A stretch of DNA of 16,783 bases. Origin: CAYUAG01 sp964554015 (GTDB lineage: Bacteria; Zhuqueibacterota; QNDG01; CAYUAG01). The number at the start of each line of letters is the position of its first letter. Positions within the stretch are counted from its first letter, which is position 1. Both the position numbers and the translations under genes were made by a program. This document shows positions 7,896-15,905 of this stretch, in pieces. The DNA is taken from assembly GCA_964554015.1 (NCBI GenBank), contig CAZKMO010000071.1, positions 1 to 16,783 of the forward strand, written 5' to 3'. The notes under the pieces are model-generated. The model worked only from the letters and a program-made list of their open reading frames with translations. It was not told where the DNA came from and did no database searches.

Positions 7896-9377
7896 TTATT
7901 TTAATAAGGCCTTATTTTTATTTCTTTTAAATAATAAATTTTTGAAGAAATTCAATTCATTTTTAGTAAAGTATTTGCATAAAAATATCATTATCAAATT
8001 AACCAAAATAGAAACAAAAAACAATATAAAAAAATCTAATCCATGCAAGATATATACACATAAAACCATAACGCAATTAATTAATAAAACTTTGGGCAAA
8101 TATCTCAGAACTGGTGGTCGTATTATATGCTTTGATAAGAATATAAAATGGGTTGTAAAAATAAGCATTTCAGTAACTAAGGTTGATACTGCCGCACCAA
8201 TTATATTATATTTAGGAATCAGTATGAAATTAAGAACAACATTTAAGACCGCCCCTATCATAACCATTCTGGCCGTAAATCTCTGCTTATCAATGGCTCT
8301 GGCCGTATTAGTAAAGATAAGGGTAATAAAGATAAATGCTGTTGACCAGACTAAAATTTTTAAAGCTTTAGCTCCATTAATATATTCATCCCCATATACT
8401 AGTCTTATTAAATCCTCAGAAAACAAAAATAATAAAGTTGCAAGAGATATCGCTGCTAATAAAAGAAATTTTAACAGACGATTAAATAAGTTTCTTAAAT
8501 CATCAACCGATACAATAAAATATTTTGATAGTACTGGAAATGCTGCCTTTAATAACTGTTCTGGGATTAAGGTCATAGTAAAAACAAATTGATATGCCGC
8601 CCTATACCACCCAACTACTTCATCATTATACATAAAGGAAAGCATAACCTGATCAACCAAGGTGTATATTGTGGTAAAGATAAGATTAATTCCAATTGGA
8701 GTTCCCTCTTTCAGTATAAATTTAATGACTTTAACCTCAAATAAGATTCTAATATTGGTAAAATGTTTGCCGGATATATAAATACAATAAACCATTTTTA
8801 AAAATCCTGCAATAGCATATATTATTGCGAGTGTAATATAGCCTCCGCCTGCAACTAAAATTCCAATACCAAACACAGTAGTAACAGTAGCGGATATTAC
8901 ATTACCAAAAGCAACATATTTCATTTTTTCTTGTGACTGGAAAATTGATTCAAAAACTAAAGAAAAAGAAGCAAATATATGATTTAAGGTAATAAAATAA
9001 ACGGTGTAGGCAACAGCTTGCGGTTTATGGGAAAGATCTATAATGACAATAATAGCAAAACTGGTAAGGATACATAAACCAATTTTAATCAGTAGGGCAT
9101 TTCCTACATATCTCTTTATTAATTCTTTTTTACGGGCCAGTTCCCTGATAAGGAGTTGATGAATTCCCGCATCCGTGAAAATTAAAAAAAGTTTTACAAA
9201 AGCAAGGGCAAAGGCGAATATCCCGTACCCTGCATCACCTAATAGCCGGGCGGCAAAAATAGCCAAAGCAATTCGTATTATTCTTCGGTACATTTCCGCG
9301 CCGAAGAGAAAAGAAGTATTGGTAATTATTTTTTGGAAATGACCATTATGGTCATTTATGTTTTCATGATTATTCAT
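7896..9377 (-). CDS. Wzx-type polysaccharide flippase (MOP/MATE superfamily)
   Basis: This 493-aa integral membrane protein has about 12-14 hydrophobic segments across its length and a Lys/Asn-rich cytoplasmic tail. The N-terminal pattern, TSFLFGAEMYRRIIRIALAI followed by ARLLGDAGYGIFAFALAF, is characteristic of Wzx/RfbX polysaccharide exporters, as is the later IPKYNIIGAAVSTLVTE. It should flip the undecaprenyl-linked repeat unit from the cytoplasmic to the outer leaflet. No clear Shine-Dalgarno site precedes the ATG, and 43 bases separate it from the upstream gene. Its presence points to a Wzx/Wzy-type pathway, but no Wzy is in the window. Confidence 0.9.
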   Translation of the reverse strand: MNNHENINDHNGHFQKIITNTSFLFGAEMYRRIIRIALAIFAARLLGDAGYGIFAFALAFVKLFLIFTDAGIHQLLIRELARKKELIKRYVGNALLIKIGLCILTSFAIIVIIDLSHKPQAVAYTVYFITLNHIFASFSLVFESIFQSQEKMKYVAFGNVISATVTTVFGIGILVAGGGYITLAIIYAIAGFLKMVYCIYISGKHFTNIRILFEVKVIKFILKEGTPIGINLIFTTIYTLVDQVMLSFMYNDEVVGWYRAAYQFVFTMTLIPEQLLKAAFPVLSKYFIVSVDDLRNLFNRLLKFLLLAAISLATLLFLFSEDLIRLVYGDEYINGAKALKILVWSTAFIFITLIFTNTARAIDKQRFTARMVMIGAVLNVVLNFILIPKYNIIGAAVSTLVTEMLIFTTHFIFLSKHIIRPPVLRYLPKVLLINCVMVLCVYILHGLDFFILFFVSILVNLIMIFLCKYFTKNELNFFKNLLFKRNKNKALLK

Positions 9378-9420
9378 AGGTTAATTGGTAATAAATTTTT
9401 AGCCTTACATTTTATTAATA

Positions 9421-11286
9421 TTATTCACTTCGTATTTCAAAGCTTATAAATTTATATTCCCCTTTCTCAGGCTGAAAGTCACTTTTCTCCAGAAAAACAA
9501 TCTCTGCCCTTCCCTTGGCGGTTTTTATTTTTTCCCCTTTTTTAAATCCCGCCGACTCAAAATCAGTGTCTTTTAGAGAAACTTGTATGAAATTATTTTG
9601 GGTTGTACCTTTGAGATTATGGCTATTAATAAAGGAAATGGAAAATTTGTCCATTATTACCGGTACATTAAAAAAGCGAAAACTATCATACTCCTGGTTT
9701 GTTTTAAATTTAAATTCATCTCTGAATGACAAATAATCTGCATAAAAAATTACCTTCCGTTTTAATAAAAACGGTCCGTAATCATAAATCATTAGAATAT
9801 CCGTTCCAGAAAATTCAAAGGTGTGAGTCTTACCTAAGGCCGGCATACACCACTGCTCTTGCCCTTTTAATTTTGCCAGCGGAGCAAAAAAATTTTTATC
9901 GATATTATCCGCCTTATTAATGTTTCCAAACCTGGTATAGGGGCCACCGGGACAGGAAAAAAAACAGCCCACCTGCTTAAACCATAAATGAATCGGTGTG
10001 ATTCCCGGTTCGGAAATATAAACCGGTGCTCCTTGGCTGAAAACCACAAAATAATTTTCCTGGGAAAATATTAACTGTCCGGAAGATTTAAAGTACACTC
10101 CCTGTTTTTTTACTGAGGGATATGTATAGGATGAAGAGGGTTGCACCTTTGTCTGTTGATTATGAGCTAAAGCCAGCCATACTCCCAGGAAAGCCCGGTA
10201 TACAGTTAAATGATGATAATCATACCATCCGAATTTTTCAGAATCAGGGTGATGATTTAATACCAGAGGTAAGAGTTTATTCTGCCTGTACTGATTTATA
10301 TAGTGCCACATGCGATCAATTAATTCTTGATAAAAAGGTACTTGGCTAGGGTTCAAAGACTTGGCTGCTTCCAGTACATAAAATCCCAGCCCGTACCCGA
10401 ATATCTGTTCCTGACCTCTTCCCAGATAATTAAAACAACCCTCCGGATCAATAAAATGAACAAAATAATCTAATCCTTTTAAAAACCACTTCCTGACTCT
10501 TTTATAGGGTTTAATTAAATAAATGCGGTGCAGCAGGGCCAGAACAAACACATGATACTGAAGGGGTCGGCTCTTATGAATATAATCATCAAAACAGCCG
10601 TCCGGTAAAAGTGCCCGCCTGACCAGAATTAATCTCGCCAGAAACCGTAATAAATGAAAAATTTTTTTAGAAGAAATCTCATACCGCAACAAACTCGAGT
10701 AGGCCCGCATGGCAAACCAGTTAGTAAGATGGTGTTTTTTATTCTCTCTGTAGGTTTGCAATCCTTTTTCCCATCTTCTTCTTTCCTTCTCGGATAAATA
10801 TCCTTTTATAATTCTATAGGTCTCCAGTAAGGCATAATTTTTAAAATCCCAATGATACCCCCATTTCCTGAATTCATATTCCTCTGCACAGGTTCTTAGG
10901 TGAAAATCCACCGCTCTTTTTATATTCTCCAGAATATCCGGATCCCTCGTATGTTCATATAATAATGCTCCCAAAAAAGCAAAATGAGTGGCAGCATAAT
11001 GATCACCCGGATTATATCCCTCAATCGGATCAAATATGCCTCCGTAATCATACACCAATATCAAAACCTTATCCTTATCTTTTTCCCCCAATTTTAGCCC
11101 CACCCCTTTTACCCGGAAATATTCAGCCTCCGGGCAGGGTATTTTTATCTCGCTCTTCCCTTCCACCGGATGATGTAGGATAAATGATAAAGTATTGTTT
11201 ACAATTTTCCCCTTTATCTCTTTCTGTTTTACCTGTAAATTGTTAAGCCAATTGTAGATATTTTGTGCAGATTCCAAATAATTCAT
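9421..11286 (-). CDS. Putative alpha/alpha-toroid polysaccharide lyase/hydrolase-like protein
   Basis: The product is a 621-aa protein with no signal peptide or membrane segment. The first 350 residues are helical and rich in Trp, Tyr and His. They include the stretches DHYAATHFAFLGALLY (95-110), HHLTNWFAMRAYSSLL (185-200), QYHVF (243-247) and NYLGRGQEQIFGYG (286-299). This looks like an alpha/alpha-toroid catalytic domain with Asn/His/Tyr candidates. The C-terminal 250 residues look beta-rich, as in heparinase II/III-like enzymes, for example GVYFKSSGQLIFSQENYFVVF. The assignment is by architecture and pattern only; an inactive or accessory role is possible. It sits between the nitroreductase fusion and the flippase, with short AT-rich gaps and no obvious ribosome site. 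Confidence 0.6.
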   Translation of the reverse strand: MNYLESAQNIYNWLNNLQVKQKEIKGKIVNNTLSFILHHPVEGKSEIKIPCPEAEYFRVKGVGLKLGEKDKDKVLILVYDYGGIFDPIEGYNPGDHYAATHFAFLGALLYEHTRDPDILENIKRAVDFHLRTCAEEYEFRKWGYHWDFKNYALLETYRIIKGYLSEKERRRWEKGLQTYRENKKHHLTNWFAMRAYSSLLRYEISSKKIFHLLRFLARLILVRRALLPDGCFDDYIHKSRPLQYHVFVLALLHRIYLIKPYKRVRKWFLKGLDYFVHFIDPEGCFNYLGRGQEQIFGYGLGFYVLEAAKSLNPSQVPFYQELIDRMWHYINQYRQNKLLPLVLNHHPDSEKFGWYDYHHLTVYRAFLGVWLALAHNQQTKVQPSSSYTYPSVKKQGVYFKSSGQLIFSQENYFVVFSQGAPVYISEPGITPIHLWFKQVGCFFSCPGGPYTRFGNINKADNIDKNFFAPLAKLKGQEQWCMPALGKTHTFEFSGTDILMIYDYGPFLLKRKVIFYADYLSFRDEFKFKTNQEYDSFRFFNVPVIMDKFSISFINSHNLKGTTQNNFIQVSLKDTDFESAGFKKGEKIKTAKGRAEIVFLEKSDFQPEKGEYKFISFEIRSE

Positions 11287-11322
11287 AATTAATGTATTAT
11301 TTAATGATTAATAAATAAATTT

Positions 11323-12603
11323 CTAAGCTTTTCCGATTACAGTGAAGAGAGTTGGTCCCTTTGATTTAATAATCTGTTTTGCTACTGATTTCAAAAAATT
11401 ATTTTCCTGAAAAACGGTCTGTTCGATAATACGGCAATGCAGTTTCCTGATCCATTTATTTAAGGTACTCCTTTTTATTTTTACTGAAGGTCCGGTAGAC
11501 CACTTACTGCTTACATGCAGATTCTTTCTTTTGAAAAAATTTCCTCCCAACCAGGTTATTCCTTTTAATTCAGCAGCAATGATTATTCTTCCTCTCGGGG
11601 CTAAATGATCGACCATCTGACCCAAAAAATGCTCCGGATCCGGTACTTTTTCCAGACGAAACAGGCAGGTTATTACATCAATGGTGCCCGGTAGGGATTT
11701 CAACTCACATTTTTTGTCAACATAAGACAGGGGCTCTGGTACACCAAATTTCTTTAAATTTTGTCCTATAAACTTAACATTACCTTCCCCCAGTTCAAAG
11801 TACATTATTTTACCGGAATCCCCGGCTAACTTTACCAATCCAATCAGATATCCTCCGGCAAAAGGAAGCATATCCAGCAGTGTTTCCTTAGGATTATAAT
11901 ATTTTTCTACCAGGGACATAATAAACCCATAGGTTCTGCTTTTCAGATTAAACTGTTCCAGAATCATATCTGAACTTATGCTTCCTCCGAACCAGCATAT
12001 CCTCTCCCGGAAAGAAGCCAATTCTTCCAGGGACCAGTCCCGGGGATACCTGGAATTAGGGTAGGAGCCTTTAATTCCCTGAAAACTTTCGTAGTGAATA
12101 AAAGATTCCATATTTCTTCGTTGAGGTGCAGGTGGATGCTCAGCAGGATATCCCAAGGCAACTATGGCAATAGGCCGTAGGGAAAGTGGAACCTGTAATA
12201 TTTTATTTAACTGCAGCATATGTTTTATAGCACCTACCCATAAACTTCCCAATCCTAAGGAGTAGGCCGATAAATGCAAATTTTGAATGGCTGCAGCCGC
12301 GCTTTGTATGGAATCATGCTTTTTGGGTCCGGTTTCTTTCTTTCGCTCTTTGCTCTCATCATAAAAAACAACAATCAGCACCGGAGCTTGGGTTAAAAAT
12401 TTTTGTTTAAAACAAGCCTCGTCTGCTATCCTTTTTTTGGTTTCCGCTTTGCTGACAACCACAAATTCCCATAATTGACGATTACAGGCACTGGGTGCCC
12501 ACCGGGCAGCATCCAGTATTTTGGTTATGATATCCCCAGATACTTTTTTATCACTAAATTTTCTTATACTTCGTCTGTTTTTAATGGCTTCCCAAAGATC
12601 CAA
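11323..12603 (-). CDS. Nitroreductase-family / SAM-methyltransferase-like fusion
   Basis: This single 426-aa frame joins two folds. Residues 1 to about 175 form a nitroreductase-family flavoprotein: RRSIRKF (10-16), ARWAPSACNRQLWEF (33-47) for FMN, a helix with SAAAAIQNLHLSAYSLGLGS (101-120) and a closing ALGYPAEHPPAPQRR. After a linker, residues from about 220 look like a class I methyltransferase: LLDMLPFAGG (242-251) in the motif I position, acidic E270, and VPDPEHFLGQMVDHLAPRGRIII (320-342), like the usual post-IV region. Motif I is degenerate (no GxGxG), so activity is uncertain. TTG at 12603 is supported by GAGG (12611-12614), which overlaps the upstream stop. The start also matches other nitroreductases. 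Confidence 0.82.
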   Translation of the reverse strand: MDLWEAIKNRRSIRKFSDKKVSGDIITKILDAARWAPSACNRQLWEFVVVSKAETKKRIADEACFKQKFLTQAPVLIVVFYDESKERKKETGPKKHDSIQSAAAAIQNLHLSAYSLGLGSLWVGAIKHMLQLNKILQVPLSLRPIAIVALGYPAEHPPAPQRRNMESFIHYESFQGIKGSYPNSRYPRDWSLEELASFRERICWFGGSISSDMILEQFNLKSRTYGFIMSLVEKYYNPKETLLDMLPFAGGYLIGLVKLAGDSGKIMYFELGEGNVKFIGQNLKKFGVPEPLSYVDKKCELKSLPGTIDVITCLFRLEKVPDPEHFLGQMVDHLAPRGRIIIAAELKGITWLGGNFFKRKNLHVSSKWSTGPSVKIKRSTLNKWIRKLHCRIIEQTVFQENNFLKSVAKQIIKSKGPTLFTVIGKA

Positions 12604-12607
12604 TGTA

Positions 12608-13849
12608 CTACCTCTTTTTTAACATGCGATTATATTTTTCCATTATTCTTTTATAATGAGTATGAGGACTAAACTGCTTTTCTGCTTGAATACGAGCCCT
12701 TTTACCATAGCTGATAATTCTTTGATCAGAACTCAAAAGAAAGTTAATGTTTGCCGCCAGCATTTCCACATCCCCTGATCTAAAAATCAGACCAGTTCTT
12801 TGATGTTCAATTAACTCAGGAATTCCTCCCAAGTCAGATCCAATAACCGGTTTACCCATGGCAAAAGACTCATAAATGACAAAAGGGGCATTCTCATACC
12901 ATTCGGATGGCATCACCACAAATTTTGCCTTAGCCAGGATGGCTCTGAGTTCATCGCCCTGCTTATAACCGGTGAAGGTTACATTAGGTATCTGATTCTT
13001 CGATATAAATTCTTCTAATTTTTGTCTTTCCGGTCCCTCTCCCACCAGGACCAACCGGGAAGATCTAACCTGTTTCATCGCCTTTAGCAGAGAGAATATT
13101 CCCTTTTCCTCAGAGAGTCTTCCATAATACACAAAGTAATCCTGAAAATTATAATCAGGAACAAACTCATCCATTCTGATGGGAAAAGACAAATATTCCA
13201 CTTTTCCCTTATCAATACCAGCTTGCAAAAGTTTTCTCTCCATAAAATGACTGGGGGCATGGAAAATATCTATATTGTCTTCATATAAGCGGAAGAGTTT
13301 ATGAATACTGGTTTCCACCGAAATCATAAAGCTTGCCCTAAGTGAATTTTTATGGCAGCGCTCAATAAGGGGATGATAGTAATGCCCATCCAGGCATTTT
13401 TCACAAATTATCTGGGTACGGGTATTGAACAAGCGATAGTTGGGACATACCAATTTATAATGATGAGCTGTATAAATAACTGGTATGCCGTGCCTGTGAA
13501 AAACAGATAAAATGGAAGGTGAGATTTGATGATCGATCATATGCAAATGCGCCACATCCGGTTTGACTTTATCTATCAATTTTTCCATCTTTCTTTTTGC
13601 TTCCAGAGAGTAAATCATTTTAAAAAAGACAGATAAACTCCGGAAGGGATTTTTTCTGAAGGAAATTTGGTGGTAGTCAATGTTTTCTATAAAAAATTCC
13701 TCATAATCACTGGAATAATTTTGAGGATGTTTCATGGAAAAGGGTATCACGGAGTGATTATGAGTTTTTAATATTTCAGAAAGTTCGAAAAAATAGCGTT
13801 CCACTCCCCCTTTGATAAAAAAAAACTTATTTACCATCAGTATCTTCAT
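12608..13849 (-). CDS. GT4-family glycosyltransferase with a four-Cys motif
   Basis: Taking the ATG at 13849 gives 413 residues beginning MKILMVNKFFFIKGGVERYF, the normal start of this GT4 type. An in-frame start at 13951 would add 34 residues with no family resemblance and overlap the upstream SDR gene. GGAGAG lies 9 bases before 13849. The acceptor domain has GGVERY (14-19) and an insert with C135, C149, C152 and C165, a likely metal or structural cluster. The donor domain has R244 and K249, and E319-x7-E327 in ENAPFVIYESFAMGKPVI. It should add one sugar to the repeat unit. A run of nine T at codons 9-11 is discussed in the findings. Confidence 0.88.
   Translation of the reverse strand: MKILMVNKFFFIKGGVERYFFELSEILKTHNHSVIPFSMKHPQNYSSDYEEFFIENIDYHQISFRKNPFRSLSVFFKMIYSLEAKRKMEKLIDKVKPDVAHLHMIDHQISPSILSVFHRHGIPVIYTAHHYKLVCPNYRLFNTRTQIICEKCLDGHYYHPLIERCHKNSLRASFMISVETSIHKLFRLYEDNIDIFHAPSHFMERKLLQAGIDKGKVEYLSFPIRMDEFVPDYNFQDYFVYYGRLSEEKGIFSLLKAMKQVRSSRLVLVGEGPERQKLEEFISKNQIPNVTFTGYKQGDELRAILAKAKFVVMPSEWYENAPFVIYESFAMGKPVIGSDLGGIPELIEHQRTGLIFRSGDVEMLAANINFLLSSDQRIISYGKRARIQAEKQFSPHTHYKRIMEKYNRMLKKR
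12611..12614 (-). promoter_or_regulatory. Shine-Dalgarno site supporting the TTG start of the fusion gene
   Basis: GAGG on the minus strand lies seven bases before TTG 12603 and runs into the TAG stop of the glycosyltransferase. This suggests coupled translation. Confidence 0.65.
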
Positions 13850-13858
13850 CTGCTCGGT

Positions 13859-13864
13859 CTCTCC
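13859..13864 (-). promoter_or_regulatory. Shine-Dalgarno site supporting the start at 13849
   Basis: GGAGAG on the minus strand is nine bases before the ATG at 13849, inside the end of the upstream SDR region. It favours the short form over a start at 13951. Confidence 0.5.
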
Positions 13865-13874
13865 AGATTCCCTT

Positions 13875-14774
13875 TCACAGGGTACTCTCCATTTGTCCTT
13901 TAACCCGGATGATTCCCTCTTCCAGGGAGGAAAAGGGTATGCCAAATTCATTTTTTATTTTATCAATCTTCAATCCCGATCGAAGAGGTCTGGGGGCATC
14001 CTGATGAAGCTGATCCGTGGATATGGGAGAAAGAGATACATCTTGGAATTGGAAAATATCCATGACTTTCCTGGCCATATTATATCGATTTATTAATTCT
14101 CTTCCTGCGGTATGATAAATCCCCCGGGCATTTTTTTCATACAGAGTGAGTAAAGCACCAGCACAATCATCTGCCAAGGTGGGAGTGCCATATTGATCGG
14201 TTACTATCCGTAACTTTTTCCCCTGCTGCATTGCTTCAATTAACCAGGTAATAAAATTCTTCCGAACTCCCGGAAAATAACCGTATAAAATCATGGTTCT
14301 GGCAATGATATAATCGGACAGGTTATTTCTAACTATTTTTTCACTCTCCAGTTTGGTTTGACCATATACACTTACGGGATCGGGCCGATCATCTTCACTA
14401 TAGGGACCGTTTTTACCGTTAAAAATATAATCTGTGGAAAGATGAATAAAAGTGCAGGGAAATAACTGACAGGCTTGGATAAGATTTTCGGTTCCGGTAA
14501 CATTAATGTCCCAGGCCTTCTGTTCTTCTCTTTCACACTCATCCACATTAGTTAAGGCTGCTGTATGAAATACACAATGAGGTTGAAATTTACTGATTAG
14601 ACCGATTATTTTTTCTTTGTGGGTTATATCAACCTGATAATACTCGAATTTGTCCCCTGTATATAAAGGACTTTCAGCCAGATCAATAGTGACAATTCTA
14701 TATCTGCCTTGGGCAGCCTCAAGTAACTTACTGCCTAAAAGTCCGTTTCCTCCCGTGATACAGATAGTGTTCAT
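13875..14774 (-). CDS. RmlD-like SDR reductase (dTDP-4-dehydrorhamnose reductase family)
   Basis: This 299-aa short-chain reductase probably reduces a keto-sugar nucleotide with NAD(P)H. Landmarks are GGNGLLG (8-14), HTAALTNVDECE (70-81), STDYIFNG (113-120) and the pair Y137/K141 in YGQTK; T114 is the catalytic hydroxyl position. The pattern fits the RmlD/RfbD superfamily, which makes dTDP-L-rhamnose, but RmlA, RmlB and RmlC are absent from the window, so the product could be another 6-deoxy sugar. The ATG overlaps the upstream stop by four bases (ATGA), and an AGAGGA site lies 9 bases before it. The neighbouring DUF1972 glycosyltransferase, a family that includes rhamnosyltransferases, supports a deoxyhexose role. 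Confidence 0.85.
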   Translation of the reverse strand: MNTICITGGNGLLGSKLLEAAQGRYRIVTIDLAESPLYTGDKFEYYQVDITHKEKIIGLISKFQPHCVFHTAALTNVDECEREEQKAWDINVTGTENLIQACQLFPCTFIHLSTDYIFNGKNGPYSEDDRPDPVSVYGQTKLESEKIVRNNLSDYIIARTMILYGYFPGVRKNFITWLIEAMQQGKKLRIVTDQYGTPTLADDCAGALLTLYEKNARGIYHTAGRELINRYNMARKVMDIFQFQDVSLSPISTDQLHQDAPRPLRSGLKIDKIKNEFGIPFSSLEEGIIRVKGQMESTL

Positions 14775-15877
14775 GAAATTTTTCCTCTCACTATCCTGGT
14801 AAACAGTCTTTCGTAATCAGAAGTGACTCTCTTCCAGGTAAACAGACGGGAAATTCGCTCTTGTGCTTTCTGCCCATATTCTTTTACCTGGCGGGGATGT
14901 GCCAATATATATTCCATCTTCTCTGTCAAGGTACTGATATTTTTGGTAGTAAAGTATAATCCGGTATCAGCAAGCACTTCTCGATGTTCGGGAACATCAT
15001 TGGCAATTACGCAATTACCGTGTCCCATAGCTTCCACTAAGGCCGGATGGGTGCCTCCCACTTCGGTTGCCTGCACATAACATAAGGCATGAGATTGAAA
15101 TTCATTATAGCCTTTATTAAATACATAGCCGGTAAATATTACCCTTTCATCCTTCATTTCCTGCAGACTTTGAATATAATCCTGGCTGTAAGGGGCATCT
15201 CCTACAATTACCAAAGGATAATTTGTATGTACTTTCTTATAGGCTTGAATAACCACATGGGCATTATTCTCCGGTTCCAAACGACTAACGTAAAGAAAAT
15301 ATTTCTTTTTCCCCAGATCATACTTATCTAAAATAGTAGTTGATTGTGTCCTGGTGATGGCAGATCCATAGGGAATATAGGTACTTTTTTTGTTAAATTT
15401 CTTCTTATAATATTTTTGTACTTCCCTGGCGTCCGTAACTATATGATTAGGGATAAAGGTAGCCAGCCATTCCGAAATCTTATAAACCCATTGACCAAAA
15501 GTTGACCACTTTGCCCGTTTCCATTCCAGTCCATCCACATTGAGCACCACCGGTTTACCCACTATTCTGGGAAGGAGGGCACAAAAGCTGTTGGCACTGT
15601 TACAAATAAAGATAATATCATATTTCTGAAAAATTGCATGGCAGGAGGCTAATAATGTATTTACCGGTGTATCCAAGTATTTATGACTAATGGTTGGCAA
15701 TACCTTGAGTTGCACCCCTTTATAGGAGGTTTGGTTTTTATTTATATAAGAAGACCGACCGTACACTGTAACGGTATGGCCTCTTTTAACCAGACGGGTT
15801 GATAAATTTTCCGCGAATGTTTCAAATCCTCCATAATTTGCCGGAATCCCTCTGGTACCGAGGAGGGCAATTTTCAT
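14771..15877 (-). CDS. DUF1972-type GT4 glycosyltransferase (possible rhamnosyltransferase)
   Basis: The chosen start, MKIALLGTRGIPANYGGFET, gives 368 residues with the DUF1972 signature at the very N-terminus (GTRGIPANYGGFETF, 7-21). NVDGLEWKRAKWS (113-125) is a second hallmark. The GT4 donor part has SRLEPENN and a donor loop TEVGGTHPALVEAM with E272 and E282. Related enzymes include the Cps2T/WchF rhamnosyltransferases, and the RmlD-like gene next door suits that role (inference). The frame stays open up to 15961, and an ATG at 15904 is possible; the start at 15877 is preferred for family fit, although its ribosome site is weak. The stop overlaps the next gene by four bases. Confidence 0.87.
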   Translation of the reverse strand: MKIALLGTRGIPANYGGFETFAENLSTRLVKRGHTVTVYGRSSYINKNQTSYKGVQLKVLPTISHKYLDTPVNTLLASCHAIFQKYDIIFICNSANSFCALLPRIVGKPVVLNVDGLEWKRAKWSTFGQWVYKISEWLATFIPNHIVTDAREVQKYYKKKFNKKSTYIPYGSAITRTQSTTILDKYDLGKKKYFLYVSRLEPENNAHVVIQAYKKVHTNYPLVIVGDAPYSQDYIQSLQEMKDERVIFTGYVFNKGYNEFQSHALCYVQATEVGGTHPALVEAMGHGNCVIANDVPEHREVLADTGLYFTTKNISTLTEKMEYILAHPRQVKEYGQKAQERISRLFTWKRVTSDYERLFTRIVRGKIS

Positions 15878-15905
15878 ATATTTTTCTTCAGAAACATTAT
15901 CCATC

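Noticed and set aside
7942..8592. A 216-codon plus-strand open frame
   Set aside because: It lies wholly antisense to the flippase gene and has a Lys/Asn/Ile-rich sequence expected from reading hydrophobic AT-rich codons backwards. It has no credible ribosome site or family pattern.
13850..13951. N-terminal extension of the GT4 at 12608-13849
   Set aside because: The extra 34 residues show no family resemblance and overlap the SDR gene; MKILMVNKFF at 13849 with GGAGAG upstream is the natural start.
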